A DNA stretch of 64,000 nt. Origin: Rhodopseudomonas sp. BAL398. GTDB lineage: Bacteria > Pseudomonadota > Alphaproteobacteria > Rhizobiales > Xanthobacteraceae. Shown one piece after another: positions 28,291-35,952 of the stretch. The DNA is taken from the NCBI RefSeq assembly GCF_033001325.1, contig NZ_CP133111.1, positions 248,001 to 312,000 on the forward strand, read 5' to 3'. Position numbers and translations under genes: made by a program. The notes beneath the pieces were generated by a model. It was given only the letters and a program-made list of their open reading frames with translations. It was not told where the DNA came from and did no database searches. Positions within the stretch are counted from its first letter, which is position 1; each line of letters starts with the position of its first letter.

Positions 28291-28414
28291 ACGCTTCACT
28301 TTCCACATTACGCGGCGACGCACCCGTCGCTGCCATGGGAGTTGACCAGCTATTCGTCAAAGCATGGTTAATGAGGCGTATCTAAATTGTGTGAGCGGAA
28401 CGCGCCTTTAAGAT

Positions 28415-28939
28415 TCAGGGCAGCGCGAAGCGACCCAGGTCCACGGCCCGGATCCATTCGGTGTGCGGATAGATCATCAGGGCGCCGATCGCCAGCGCGA
28501 TGCCGTAGGGGATGCCGCTTTCCTTGTTGTGCAGACGCAGCAGCCAGGTTTCGCCAGCGAGTTGATGCGGCAGCGGCCACTCCCTGAATTGCAGCAACGC
28601 CAAGGTCAGAGCGCCGCCGAACAGCGAGGCATAGAGCAGATAGTCGAGCAGATGGCCGAAGCCGAACCACAGGCCGGTCGCCGCGGCGATCTTGGCGTCG
28701 CCGCCGCCGACCCATCCCATCGCAAAGCAGCCAAAGGCCACGGCGAGAACCGCCAGGCCGGCGCCGGCATGGGACAGCAGATCCTCGCCGCTCATATGGC
28801 TCAGGATCGCCAGCACGACGAATCCGGCGACGAGCAGCAACGACACCCGGTTGGAAATCGTCATGGTGAACAGGTCGCTGGCGGCCGCAAATGCCATCAA
28901 GGCCGGAAACAACATCAGGCGCAGGATGTCAGCAATCAT
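28415..28939 (-). CDS. cpaA: Prepilin peptidase CpaA (A24 family)
   Basis: A 174-residue polytopic membrane protease with about five helices. The catalytic aspartates are in SDLFTMTISNR near residue 22 and in the GGGDAK motif near 77-82. It cleaves the leader of the Flp pilin and probably the TadE-like pseudopilins. Short, methylase-free length is normal for CpaA. It starts the minus-strand block upstream of cpaB. Confidence 0.92.
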   Translation of the reverse strand: MIADILRLMLFPALMAFAAASDLFTMTISNRVSLLLVAGFVVLAILSHMSGEDLLSHAGAGLAVLAVAFGCFAMGWVGGGDAKIAAATGLWFGFGHLLDYLLYASLFGGALTLALLQFREWPLPHQLAGETWLLRLHNKESGIPYGIALAIGALMIYPHTEWIRAVDLGRFALP

Positions 28940-29030
28940 GATGGGGCTCGGGCGGTTGGGCTTGGACCAAATGGAGGCTGTGCGAATCTATCCCGCAGAA
29001 ATGAACAATCGGAAAACGACTCGCGGTCGC

Positions 29031-29183
29031 TCAAATCCTGGTCAATATCCCTGATGCGAGCGCGACGATCGCCAGCAGCAGCGCCGCGCAGACCAGCTTG
29101 GTAGCCTCGATTCCGGGGGAGGCGGCCATCCGGGTTTCTACGGGGACAGCGGGAATTTCAGCAACGCCGCGATGAATAATCAT
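29031..29183 (-). CDS. Possible 50-residue single-pass membrane peptide beside the pilin gene
   Basis: An ATG at 29183 opens a 50-codon frame whose last 25 residues form a clean hydrophobic helix (CAALLLAIVALASGIL). It lies between the Flp pilin terminator and cpaA, on the same strand. I do not recognise a family. The single helix in a pilus locus makes it worth keeping, but ribosome-site support is poor and it may be chance. Confidence 0.3.
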   Translation of the reverse strand: MIIHRGVAEIPAVPVETRMAASPGIEATKLVCAALLLAIVALASGILTRI

Positions 29184-29246
29184 GTCGAACCGTCGATAAC
29201 AACAATCTGGCGCGCCGCGACAATCGCTGCGCTGTGCGTTGAGCGA

Positions 29247-29278
29247 ACAAAAAAGGCCCCGGTTTGCCGAGGCCTTCA
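29247..29278 (-). terminator. Terminator after the Flp pilin gene
   Basis: Read on the minus strand, AAGGCCTCGG pairs with CCGGGGCCTT and is followed directly by a TTTTTTG run. It lies 20 bases after the pilin stop, so the abundant pilin transcript can end before the assembly genes. Confidence 0.85.
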
Positions 29279-29298
29279 TTGTCAGTCGATCGAAGGAT

Positions 29299-29472
29299 TT
29301 ACGGAGCGGTCTTCAGGCTTCCGCTGATGCTCGTGAACGCGGTGTTGAGCTTGGTGCCGATGCCGTTGACCACGGCAATGATCGCCAGCGAGATGCCGGC
29401 GGCAATCAGGCCGTATTCGATCGCGGTGGCGCCGGACTCATCCTTGAGGAAGCGCGCAACGATATTGTTCAT
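29299..29472 (-). CDS. Flp family type IVb pilin
   Basis: A 57-residue pilin. The short basic leader ends before the conserved EY-type segment: ESGATAIEYGLIAAGIS, with the Glu and Tyr of the Flp motif, then a hydrophobic helix and a short polar tail. CpaA is expected to cut just before this helix. The start ATG at 29472 has GGAG 8 bases upstream; the longer in-frame start at 29511 would add 13 residues with no role. It is monocistronic, with its own terminator. Confidence 0.93.
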   Translation of the reverse strand: MNNIVARFLKDESGATAIEYGLIAAGISLAIIAVVNGIGTKLNTAFTSISGSLKTAP

Positions 29473-29853
29473 TGTGATAACTCCATGTGTACACGTGGCT
29501 GTCGAACTCATCTGGTCGGTTCGGCGTTCTCAGCACCGCGACCATGACCGCAACCGTATGGTCGGGAAATTGCAGCGCAGTTAATTCGATTGCGGAAACG
29601 TGGGTGCATTTCGCTGTTCTTCACTACGGTAAATGCCCTGTTAAATTGATGCAAAAGCGACGCGTCTCGCGCCAACGCAAACGAGGGCAGGCCTGATGGC
29701 GCGACTGTCAGCCGGCGCCGAACCGCCGACTCCGGCGCAGGCCCGCTTTGAACATTTGCGGTTCGTTCATCAATTAACGTCACCTTTGCCATGTCGGGCG
29801 CCGGAACCGCTGCGTATCGCTTTTGCCGGCTAGTCAATGCCCCGGAGTAAAGT
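29473..29853. promoter_or_regulatory. Divergent control region between flp and the plus-strand pilus genes
   Basis: A 381-base gap between divergent start codons holds promoters for the pilin and for the 29854 gene. A 16-base near-palindrome (CCATGTGTACACGTGG, 29483-29498) lies just upstream of the pilin start and overlaps its ribosome site on the minus strand. No standard promoter boxes stand out. Confidence 0.45.
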
Positions 29854-30351
29854 ATGTCGATCCAGTCGAAGCGCCGTATGCGCGCTATATCCTCGTTGCG
29901 TTCGCTCGTGATCGGGCTGGTGCTGTTGCCGGCCGCCGCAATGGCGGACGCGGTGGATACCATCTCGGTCAATGTTGATCAGGCCAAGCTGGTCAGGCTG
30001 CCCGATCACATCTCCACCCTCGTGGTGGGCAATCCGCTGATCGCCGATGTCACTATACAGCCCGGCGGCATGGTTATCGTAACCGGCAAGGGTTATGGCG
30101 CGACCAATGTGATCGCGATGGACCGCAGCGGAAAGATCCTCGCCGACCGGCTGATCCAGGTCGAGGGGCCAAGCGATCAGGTCGTGACGGTCTATCGCGG
30201 CGTCAACCGCGAATCCTACAGCTGCATGCCGACGTGCCAACGGCGCGTGACGCTCGGGGACTCGGAAGGCTACTTCAAGTCCACGATGGATCAGGCGGGC
30301 AGCCTCAATACCCAGGCGACGGGCGGCCCCAGCAGACCGCAGGGCAACTGA
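29854..30351 (+). CDS. Secreted pilus-assembly N-domain protein (secretin N-terminal domain only)
   Basis: A 165-residue protein with a signal peptide (ending near AAAMADA, residue 32) and one domain like the N-terminal pilus-assembly domain of CpaC: DQAKLVRLPDHISTLVVGNP and VTGKGYGATNVIAMD. The C-terminal tail has two cysteines (SCMPTCQRR), possibly a disulfide. It lacks the secretin pore domain, so it may modulate the CpaC channel. It starts the plus-strand group with two TadE-like genes. Confidence 0.85.
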   Translation: MSIQSKRRMRAISSLRSLVIGLVLLPAAAMADAVDTISVNVDQAKLVRLPDHISTLVVGNPLIADVTIQPGGMVIVTGKGYGATNVIAMDRSGKILADRLIQVEGPSDQVVTVYRGVNRESYSCMPTCQRRVTLGDSEGYFKSTMDQAGSLNTQATGGPSRPQGN

Positions 30352-30496
30352 TCGGTTGGAGGCCAAGATGCATTTGCGCCGATGGTTAAGCGGCGGTTAA
30401 CGGCGCGAGGTGCTGTGTATCGATCGGGCGAAACACTTCCACAATCAGTTCCGGCTATGCTGGCGGGAAACCAGACCACAGCGTGGGATTGCACGG

Positions 30497-31036
30497 ATGC
30501 CGTCGTCGATCGTTCTATCCATGGCAAGGCTGGCGCGCCGGTTCGGCCGTAACCGAGGGGCCTCTGCGGCGGTCGAATTCGCCTTGGTGGCGCCGATCTT
30601 TTTCGCCTTGTTGTTTGCCATCATCGAGACCGCGCTGGTGTTCTTCGCGGGGCAGGTGCTCGAGACCGCGGTGCAGGATTCGGCGCGCTTGATCCTGACC
30701 GGGCAGGCGCAGGACGCGTCCTACAGCCAAGCACAGTTCAAAAACGATATCTGCAGCCGCCTCAACGCGCTGTTCGACTGCAAGAACGGCATCTATGTCG
30801 ACGTGCAGAGCTATTCATCGTTCAGCACCGTGGCGGTCACCGATCCGGTCGACGCCAGCAAGAATTTTGTCGACAACATGAAGTACAGCCCCGGCGCCGC
30901 CGGCGACATCGTGGTGGTCAGGGCCTTCTATCAATGGCCGCTGTTCGTCACCGGGCTCGGCTACAACATCGCCAATCTGAGCGGAAGCAAGCGGCTGCTG
31001 TCGGCCACCGCGGCATTCCGCAACGAGCCGTTCTAG
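30497..31036 (+). CDS. TadE-like pseudopilin, first copy
   Basis: A 179-residue protein with a short basic leader, then GASAAVEFALVAPIFFALLF, the TadE cleavage and helix motif, and a periplasmic domain with paired cysteines (near DICSRLNALFDCKNG). TadE/F proteins are minor pseudopilins cut by the same prepilin peptidase. I start at ATG 30497; the frame opens at 30410, but the first 29 residues are not family-like. Confidence 0.88.
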   Translation: MPSSIVLSMARLARRFGRNRGASAAVEFALVAPIFFALLFAIIETALVFFAGQVLETAVQDSARLILTGQAQDASYSQAQFKNDICSRLNALFDCKNGIYVDVQSYSSFSTVAVTDPVDASKNFVDNMKYSPGAAGDIVVVRAFYQWPLFVTGLGYNIANLSGSKRLLSATAAFRNEPF

Positions 31037-31046
31037 GAATCGCCTG

Positions 31047-31670
31047 ATGCAGCCGATGTCAGCAATATGCTCGCGAATGCTTGGTTGTTTCGTGCGGATG
31101 ATCGACGACCGCCGCGGCGTCGCGGCGATCGAATTCGTCTTTATCGTGCCGTTGATGCTGGTGATGTTTTTTGGCACCGTCGAATTGTCGACCGGGGTCG
31201 CGGTCAACCGCAAGGTCACCCTGGTGGCGCGCACGCTGTCGGATTTGACCTCGCAGGCCACCAACGTATCGGACGCCGACCTGAAGAACGTGTTTGCCGC
31301 CAGCTACGGGATCCTGACGCCATATTCAGCGACCCCGGCCGTGGCCACCATTTCGGAGATCTTTGTCAACGGCTCGAAGGTCGCCAAGGTGCAGTGGAGC
31401 AAGAAGGCGACGGTGAGCCAGAGCGGCAACACGGTCACCGCAACCTTGACGAATTCGGGCCACACGCAGGGCGACACGGTCACCATTCCGTCGCAGCTCG
31501 CGGTCCCGAATACTTATCTGATTTGGAGCGAAGTCAGCTATCTCTACAAACCGGCGATTGGCTATGTGGTGAGCAGTGCCGGGGTGACGCTGGCCGACAC
31601 CACATTCACCCGCCCGCGTCAGTCGACCTGCGTCCTGTATGGCACTCAGAGCCTCTGCCCAACTTACTGA
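31047..31670 (+). CDS. TadE/TadG-like pseudopilin, second copy
   Basis: A 207-residue protein with the leader RRGVAAIEFVFIVPLMLVMF near residue 22-41, the TadE-type cleavage helix, and a periplasmic domain ending in a cysteine-containing tail (CVLYGTQSLCPTY). It follows the first TadE-like gene by 10 bases, so the pair is cotranscribed. A terminator lies 70 bases downstream. Confidence 0.88.
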   Translation: MQPMSAICSRMLGCFVRMIDDRRGVAAIEFVFIVPLMLVMFFGTVELSTGVAVNRKVTLVARTLSDLTSQATNVSDADLKNVFAASYGILTPYSATPAVATISEIFVNGSKVAKVQWSKKATVSQSGNTVTATLTNSGHTQGDTVTIPSQLAVPNTYLIWSEVSYLYKPAIGYVVSSAGVTLADTTFTRPRQSTCVLYGTQSLCPTY

Positions 31671-31740
31671 TCGGCGGTTGGCTGCGGTACATCGTCGGGA
31701 CGCGACGCAATCAGACCGGACGACAAACACCGGCCACAAA

Positions 31741-31768
31741 AAAGGCCGCGCAGCGAGCGCGGCCTTTC
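31741..31768. terminator. Bidirectional terminator between the TadE-like and cspA genes
   Basis: AAAGGCCGCGC pairs with GCGCGGCCTTT around a five-base loop. On the minus strand the stem is followed by a run of six Ts, a strong terminator for cspA; on the plus strand TTTCGTTATTT follows, which can serve the pseudopilin operon. Confidence 0.88.
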
Positions 31769-31814
31769 GTTATTTGCTTACCGAATTTCGTCAGCGCTGC
31801 TGTCGAAACCTGGT

Positions 31815-32027
31815 TTAGCCAGCGGCGCGCAGATTGTCGGCCGACGACTTGCCAGAGCGACGATCGGCGACGATTTCGTAGCTGATCTTCTGGCCTTCAC
31901 GCAGAGTGCCGAGACCGGCACGCTCGACGGCGCTGATGTGCACGAAGACGTCGTTGCCACCATCGTCCGGCTGAATGAAGCCGAAGCCCTTGGTCGCGTT
32001 AAACCACTTCACGGTTCCCATGCTCAC
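31815..32027 (-). CDS. cspA: Cold-shock domain protein
   Basis: A 70-residue single cold-shock domain with the RNA-binding motifs KGFGFI and VFVHIS. It binds single-stranded RNA and acts as a chaperone. The start is uncertain between GTG at 32027 and ATG at 32021. AGAAGGGA upstream is about 8 bases from the GTG, which favours GTG. It lies with infA and a DEAD-box helicase on the same strand, with a 270-base leader region and a strong terminator behind it. Confidence 0.95.
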   Translation of the reverse strand: MSMGTVKWFNATKGFGFIQPDDGGNDVFVHISAVERAGLGTLREGQKISYEIVADRRSGKSSADNLRAAG

Positions 32028-32297
32028 GGGGGTAGTCCCTTCTCAAGATAGATATAGTCGAAGCCCACTTTTCAGATGGGCTGGTGAGATCGAATTTTTG
32101 GAAGGGTCGTCAGCGTCTAAACCGGCTGTACCGGTGGATTGCTAATGTCGTCCGGCCGAAAATCGATTAGTCTATATTATGCGAAGCCGGCGCCCAAAAC
32201 AATCCTGACGTGCACGATTTTTTGATCGGCGCCAGTCTTGCAAAAGGGTCGGCTTTGCCAGGTTTTACCCGGCGGTCCAGAGGATCCGCCGCGCAAA
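32028..32297 (-). promoter_or_regulatory. Leader and promoter region of cspA
   Basis: A gap of 270 bases upstream of cspA. Cold-shock genes usually have long structured leaders, and this space allows one, but I did not identify a conserved cold box. An AT-rich patch near 32160-32180 could hold the promoter. Confidence 0.4.
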
Positions 32298-32579
32298 TTA
32301 TCGGCGGCGGAATTGGCCGCGCGGCGGCGCACCGCGGGGCGGCCCGCCACCCGGACGTTCGTCCTTGTGCCTAAAAATAAGCCGGCCCTTTTCGAGGTCA
32401 TAGGGTGACATCTCGATTGTCACCCGATCCCCGGCCAGCGTCTTGATCCGGTTCTTCTTCATCTTGCCGGCGGTATAAGCGACAATTTCGTGTCCGGCAT
32501 CGAGTTGAACCCGATAGCGCGCATCGGGAAGGATTTCAGTCACCAGTCCTTCGAACTGGATCAGCTCTTCTTTAGCCAT
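32298..32579 (-). CDS. infA: Translation initiation factor IF-1
   Basis: A 93-residue OB-fold protein whose core ([46 protein letters not shown]) is classic IF-1. A short Arg/Gly/Pro-rich tail beyond about residue 75 is common in this group. Two adjacent ATGs exist; the second (32579) has the better distance from GGAG. It lies 23 bases after the helicase gene, so it is probably cotranscribed with it. Confidence 0.95.
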   Translation of the reverse strand: MAKEELIQFEGLVTEILPDARYRVQLDAGHEIVAYTAGKMKKNRIKTLAGDRVTIEMSPYDLEKGRLIFRHKDERPGGGPPRGAPPRGQFRRR

Positions 32580-32602
32580 CATCGTCTCCAGATCGGCGTT
32601 GA

Positions 32603-34042
32603 TCAGCGTTGCGGTCGTTGATTGGTCTTGGGCTGGGCCGGGCGGCTCTCGCGATGCAGGAAGGCAACGCCCTGCATCCCTTCGGCCTTGGCGCCATGTT
32701 GCGGGCGCGAGCTGGGCTCGTGCCGGCTTGGTTCGCTGTTCTGCCGGGCGACAGGAACAGCGGCACCGCCGCCGGGCGGTCCACGCCGGCGGCGCGGGCC
32801 GTTCGATGCCGGTGCTGCGTCATTGCCGCGGCCGGAATGGCCATGCGACGAGCGCTGCCCGCGATGCTGCGTCGGAGCCGGCGCGGGGTGGTGCCCCGGG
32901 GTGCGGCGATCTTCCTTCGGCAGGGTGATGCGGATCAGCTTTTCGATGTCGCGCAGAAAAGCTGCTTCCTCGCCGGCACAAAACGAGATCGCGATGCCCT
33001 CGGCGCCGGCGCGCGCGGTGCGGCCGATCCGATGCACATAGGTCTCCGGAATGTTCGGCAGGTCGAAATTCACCACATGGCTGATGCCGTCGACGTCAAT
33101 GCCGCGGGCGGCGATGTCGGTGGCGACCAGGGTGCGGATCTCGCCGGAGCGGAACGACGCCAGCACGCGCTCGCGATGGTTCTGCGACTTGTTGCCATGG
33201 ATCGCGTCGGCGCGAATGCCGGCGCGCTCGAGGCCCTTCACGACCTTGTCGGCGCCGTGCTTGGTGCGGGTGAAGATCAGCGCGCGGTTGACCGTCTCCT
33301 GCTTCAGGATCTGTGCCAGGATCGCCGGCTTGGCGGAATGATCGACCTGGATCACCCGCTGGGTGATGCGGTCGACGGTCGAGGCCACCGGGGTGACGGC
33401 GACGCGTGCCGGATCGTGCAGCATGTGCTCGGCGAGGTCGGCGATGTCTTTCGGCATCGTCGCCGAGAAGAACAGCGTCTGGCGCTTGGTCGGCAGCTTG
33501 GCGACGATTTTGCGGATATCGTTGATGAAGCCCATGTCGAGCATGCGGTCGGCTTCATCGAGCACGAGAAACTCGACATTGCCGAGCTTGAGGCCGTTGC
33601 TCTGCACCAGGTCGATCAGCCGGCCCGGCGTGGCGACCAGCACTTCGACGCCCTGCATGATCGAGCGAACCTGGCGTCCCATCGGGACCCCGCCGATCGC
33701 CAGCGCCGAGGTCAGCCGGATGTGACGGCCATAGGCGTTGAAGCTCTCGAGGATCTGACCCGACAATTCGCGGGTCGGGCTCAGCACCAGGACCCGGCAG
33801 GCCTTGGGCTGCGGCTTGATGCGGTTCTCGAGGATGCGATGAAGGATCGGGAGGGCAAAGGACGCGGTCTTGCCGGTGCCGGTCTGAGCGATGCCGATGA
33901 CGTCGCGGCCGGTCATTGCCAGAGGAATGGTTTGCGCCTGAATGGGCGTGGGCACGGTGTAGTTTTCTTCGGTGAGCGCACGCGTAATGGGATCGGCCAG
34001 GCCGAAATCCTGAAAGGAGGTCAAAAGAAGGTTTCTTTCCAT
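32603..34042 (-). CDS. rhlE: DEAD-box RNA helicase, RhlE type
   Basis: A 479-residue helicase with all core motifs: Q motif [11 protein letters not shown], motif I AQTGTGKT at 52-59, DEAD at 162-165, FFSATMP, and [10 protein letters not shown] near 340. The last 95 residues are low-complexity and rich in His, Arg, Pro and Gln, a flexible RNA-binding tail. It unwinds structured RNA in cold response and ribosome assembly or decay. It heads the rhlE-infA-cspA group, all linked to RNA handling. Confidence 0.93.
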   Translation of the reverse strand: MERNLLLTSFQDFGLADPITRALTEENYTVPTPIQAQTIPLAMTGRDVIGIAQTGTGKTASFALPILHRILENRIKPQPKACRVLVLSPTRELSGQILESFNAYGRHIRLTSALAIGGVPMGRQVRSIMQGVEVLVATPGRLIDLVQSNGLKLGNVEFLVLDEADRMLDMGFINDIRKIVAKLPTKRQTLFFSATMPKDIADLAEHMLHDPARVAVTPVASTVDRITQRVIQVDHSAKPAILAQILKQETVNRALIFTRTKHGADKVVKGLERAGIRADAIHGNKSQNHRERVLASFRSGEIRTLVATDIAARGIDVDGISHVVNFDLPNIPETYVHRIGRTARAGAEGIAISFCAGEEAAFLRDIEKLIRITLPKEDRRTPGHHPAPAPTQHRGQRSSHGHSGRGNDAAPASNGPRRRRGPPGGGAAVPVARQNSEPSRHEPSSRPQHGAKAEGMQGVAFLHRESRPAQPKTNQRPQR

Positions 34043-34546
34043 TATAAAAGCTGGCGCCCGACTTGCTGCGCCGGGAGCCCGCGAGGGGGTGTCTGGGACA
34101 CCCGCGTGTTTGGGGCGTCGGTTTTGGTTAGCTGAAGGGGCAAGCCAGAAACCGTCGGACGGGCTCAGAACACGCGGCTCGCGATGACCTGATGATTCTC
34201 AAGGTCGTGCAAGACATATGGAACACGAACGCGGCGCTTTCAAGGTGAATTGCGATGGTTGGGACAGATAGTCGAGCCAGCCGATGATCCTTCCAGCGGC
34301 AATGCTGGAGCAAGATTTAATCATCCACCGTAGTTTGCTTAAAAAATATACAGGAAGCGCGGCCTGACTCGGGCAGAATTGCCCAAGGATTAAGCCGCGA
34401 AATCGGGCGATTTCGGAGTTAATTTGAATATCCCTATCAAAACAATACATTAGCTCTGCCTTCCTGGATGGCACAGTTCTTGCGATTGCCTTAACGCAGG
34501 CGGCCGTGGGGCCGTATTCAACGCCTGCGCAGGGAGATGACACCTC
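34043..34546. promoter_or_regulatory. Control region between rhlE and urtA
   Basis: Divergent 504-base gap. On the rhlE side a hairpin GGGTGTC/GACACCC (about 34087-34103) lies in its leader. On the urt side two perfect inverted repeats, GGGCA-GAAT-TGCCC (34371-34384) and CGAAATCG-GG-CGATTTCG (34398-34415), precede a sigma-54 promoter at 34469-34484. The middle is AT-rich and holds no gene. Confidence 0.7.
34469..34484 (+). promoter_or_regulatory. Sigma-54 promoter of the urt-ure operon
   Basis: TGGCAC-AGTTC-TTGCG matches the sigma-54 consensus with GG and GC exactly 10 bases apart. It lies about 63 bases upstream of the urtA start. Sigma-54 promoters need an activator such as NtrC, which fits nitrogen control of urea uptake and breakdown. 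Confidence 0.85.
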
Positions 34547-35878
34547 ATGCTTACTGGATTGCATCACTTCATTGCGACTCCGCTCAGCCGGCGACGTTGG
34601 CTGGCGGCGACCGCCGGTCTCGTTTTGGGCTTGGCCGGTTTCTCCTCGGCCAAAGCCGAGGACACCATCAAGGTTGGCATCCTTCATTCGCTGTCCGGCA
34701 CCATGGCCATCAGCGAGACCACGCTGAAGGATGTCATGCTCATGCTGATCGACGAGCAGAACAAGAAGGGCGGTGTGCTTGGCAAGAAGCTCGAAGCCGT
34801 GGTGGTGGACCCGGCATCGAACTGGCCGCTATTCGCCGAAAAGGCTCGCGAACTGATCACCAAGGACAAGGTTGCGGTGGTGTTCGGCTGCTGGACCTCG
34901 GTGTCGCGCAAATCGGTGCTGCCGGTGTTCAAGGAGCTGGATTCGATCCTGTTCTATCCCGTCCAGTATGAGGGCGAAGAGAGCGAGCGCAACGTGTTCT
35001 ATACGGGCGCGGCGCCGAACCAGCAGGCGATCCCGGCGGTGGATTACCTGATGAAGGAAGAAAAGGTGAAGCGCTGGGTGCTGGAAGGCACCGACTACGT
35101 CTATCCGCGCACCACCAACAAGATTCTCGAAGCCTATCTGAAGTCGAAGGGCGTCGCGCCCGAAGACATCATGGTCAATTACACCCCGTTCGGCTTCTCC
35201 GACTGGCAGACCGAAGTCTCAAAGATCAAGACCTTTGGTTCGGCCGGCAAGAAGACCGCGGTGGTCTCGACCATCAATGGCGATGCCAACGTGCCGTTCT
35301 ACAAGGAACTCGGCAACCAGGGCGTCAAAGCCACCGATATCCCGGTCGTCGCATTCTCGGTCGGTGAGGAAGAGCTCGCCGGTATCGACACCAAGCCGCT
35401 GGTCGGCCATCTCGCCGCCTGGAACTACTTCGAGTCGATCAAGACGCCGGCGAACGAGAAGTTCATCAAGGACTGGCACGCCTTCACCAAGAACCCGAAG
35501 CGCACCACCAACGACCCGATGGAAGCCCATTACATCGGTTTCAACATGTGGGTGAAAGCCGTCGAGAAGGCCAAGTCGTTCGACCCCGACAAGGTGATCG
35601 CGGCGCTGCCCGGCATCAAGCAGGCGAACCTGACCGGCGGTACGGCCGAAATGCTGCCGAACCACCACATCACCAAGCCGGTGTTCATCGGCGAGATCCA
35701 GGCCGACGGCCAGTTCAATGTGGTGTCGCCCGACGATCCGACGAAGGCCAAGCTGGTGCCGGGCGATGCCTGGTCCGACTATCTGCCGGGTTCCAAGGAT
35801 CTGGAAGCCGACTGGGTGACGCTGAAATGCGGCAACTACAACACCGTCACCAAGAAGTGCGGCGGTCAGGGCACCTGA
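34547..35878 (+). CDS. urtA: Urea ABC transporter substrate-binding protein
   Basis: A 443-residue periplasmic binding protein with an N-terminal twin-arginine-like signal (SRRRWLAATAGLVLG, cut near AKAED). Motifs match UrtA: VGILHSLSGTMAISE near 43-57, GCWTSVSRKSVLPVF near 118-132, LFYPVQYEGEE, and MEAHYIGF. It captures urea, and perhaps short amides, for UrtBCDE. First gene after the sigma-54 promoter; a stable hairpin follows its stop, probably giving more UrtA than permease. Confidence 0.96.
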   Translation: MLTGLHHFIATPLSRRRWLAATAGLVLGLAGFSSAKAEDTIKVGILHSLSGTMAISETTLKDVMLMLIDEQNKKGGVLGKKLEAVVVDPASNWPLFAEKARELITKDKVAVVFGCWTSVSRKSVLPVFKELDSILFYPVQYEGEESERNVFYTGAAPNQQAIPAVDYLMKEEKVKRWVLEGTDYVYPRTTNKILEAYLKSKGVAPEDIMVNYTPFGFSDWQTEVSKIKTFGSAGKKTAVVSTINGDANVPFYKELGNQGVKATDIPVVAFSVGEEELAGIDTKPLVGHLAAWNYFESIKTPANEKFIKDWHAFTKNPKRTTNDPMEAHYIGFNMWVKAVEKAKSFDPDKVIAALPGIKQANLTGGTAEMLPNHHITKPVFIGEIQADGQFNVVSPDDPTKAKLVPGDAWSDYLPGSKDLEADWVTLKCGNYNTVTKKCGGQGT

Positions 35879-35901
35879 GCCTCTCCTGATCGATCAAGCC
35901 T

Positions 35902-35927
35902 GGAAGGCGGCGCGTCCGCCGCCTTCC
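35902..35927 (+). terminator. Intra-operon hairpin between urtA and urtB
   Basis: GGAAGGCGGCG pairs with CGCCGCCTTCC over a tiny loop; the following bases are GTTCTCC, not a strong T-run. Its place just after the binding-protein gene fits partial termination or 3'-end protection of urtA mRNA. Confidence 0.6.
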
Positions 35928-35952
35928 GTTCTCCTCGGCCGGGGTCCAAACA

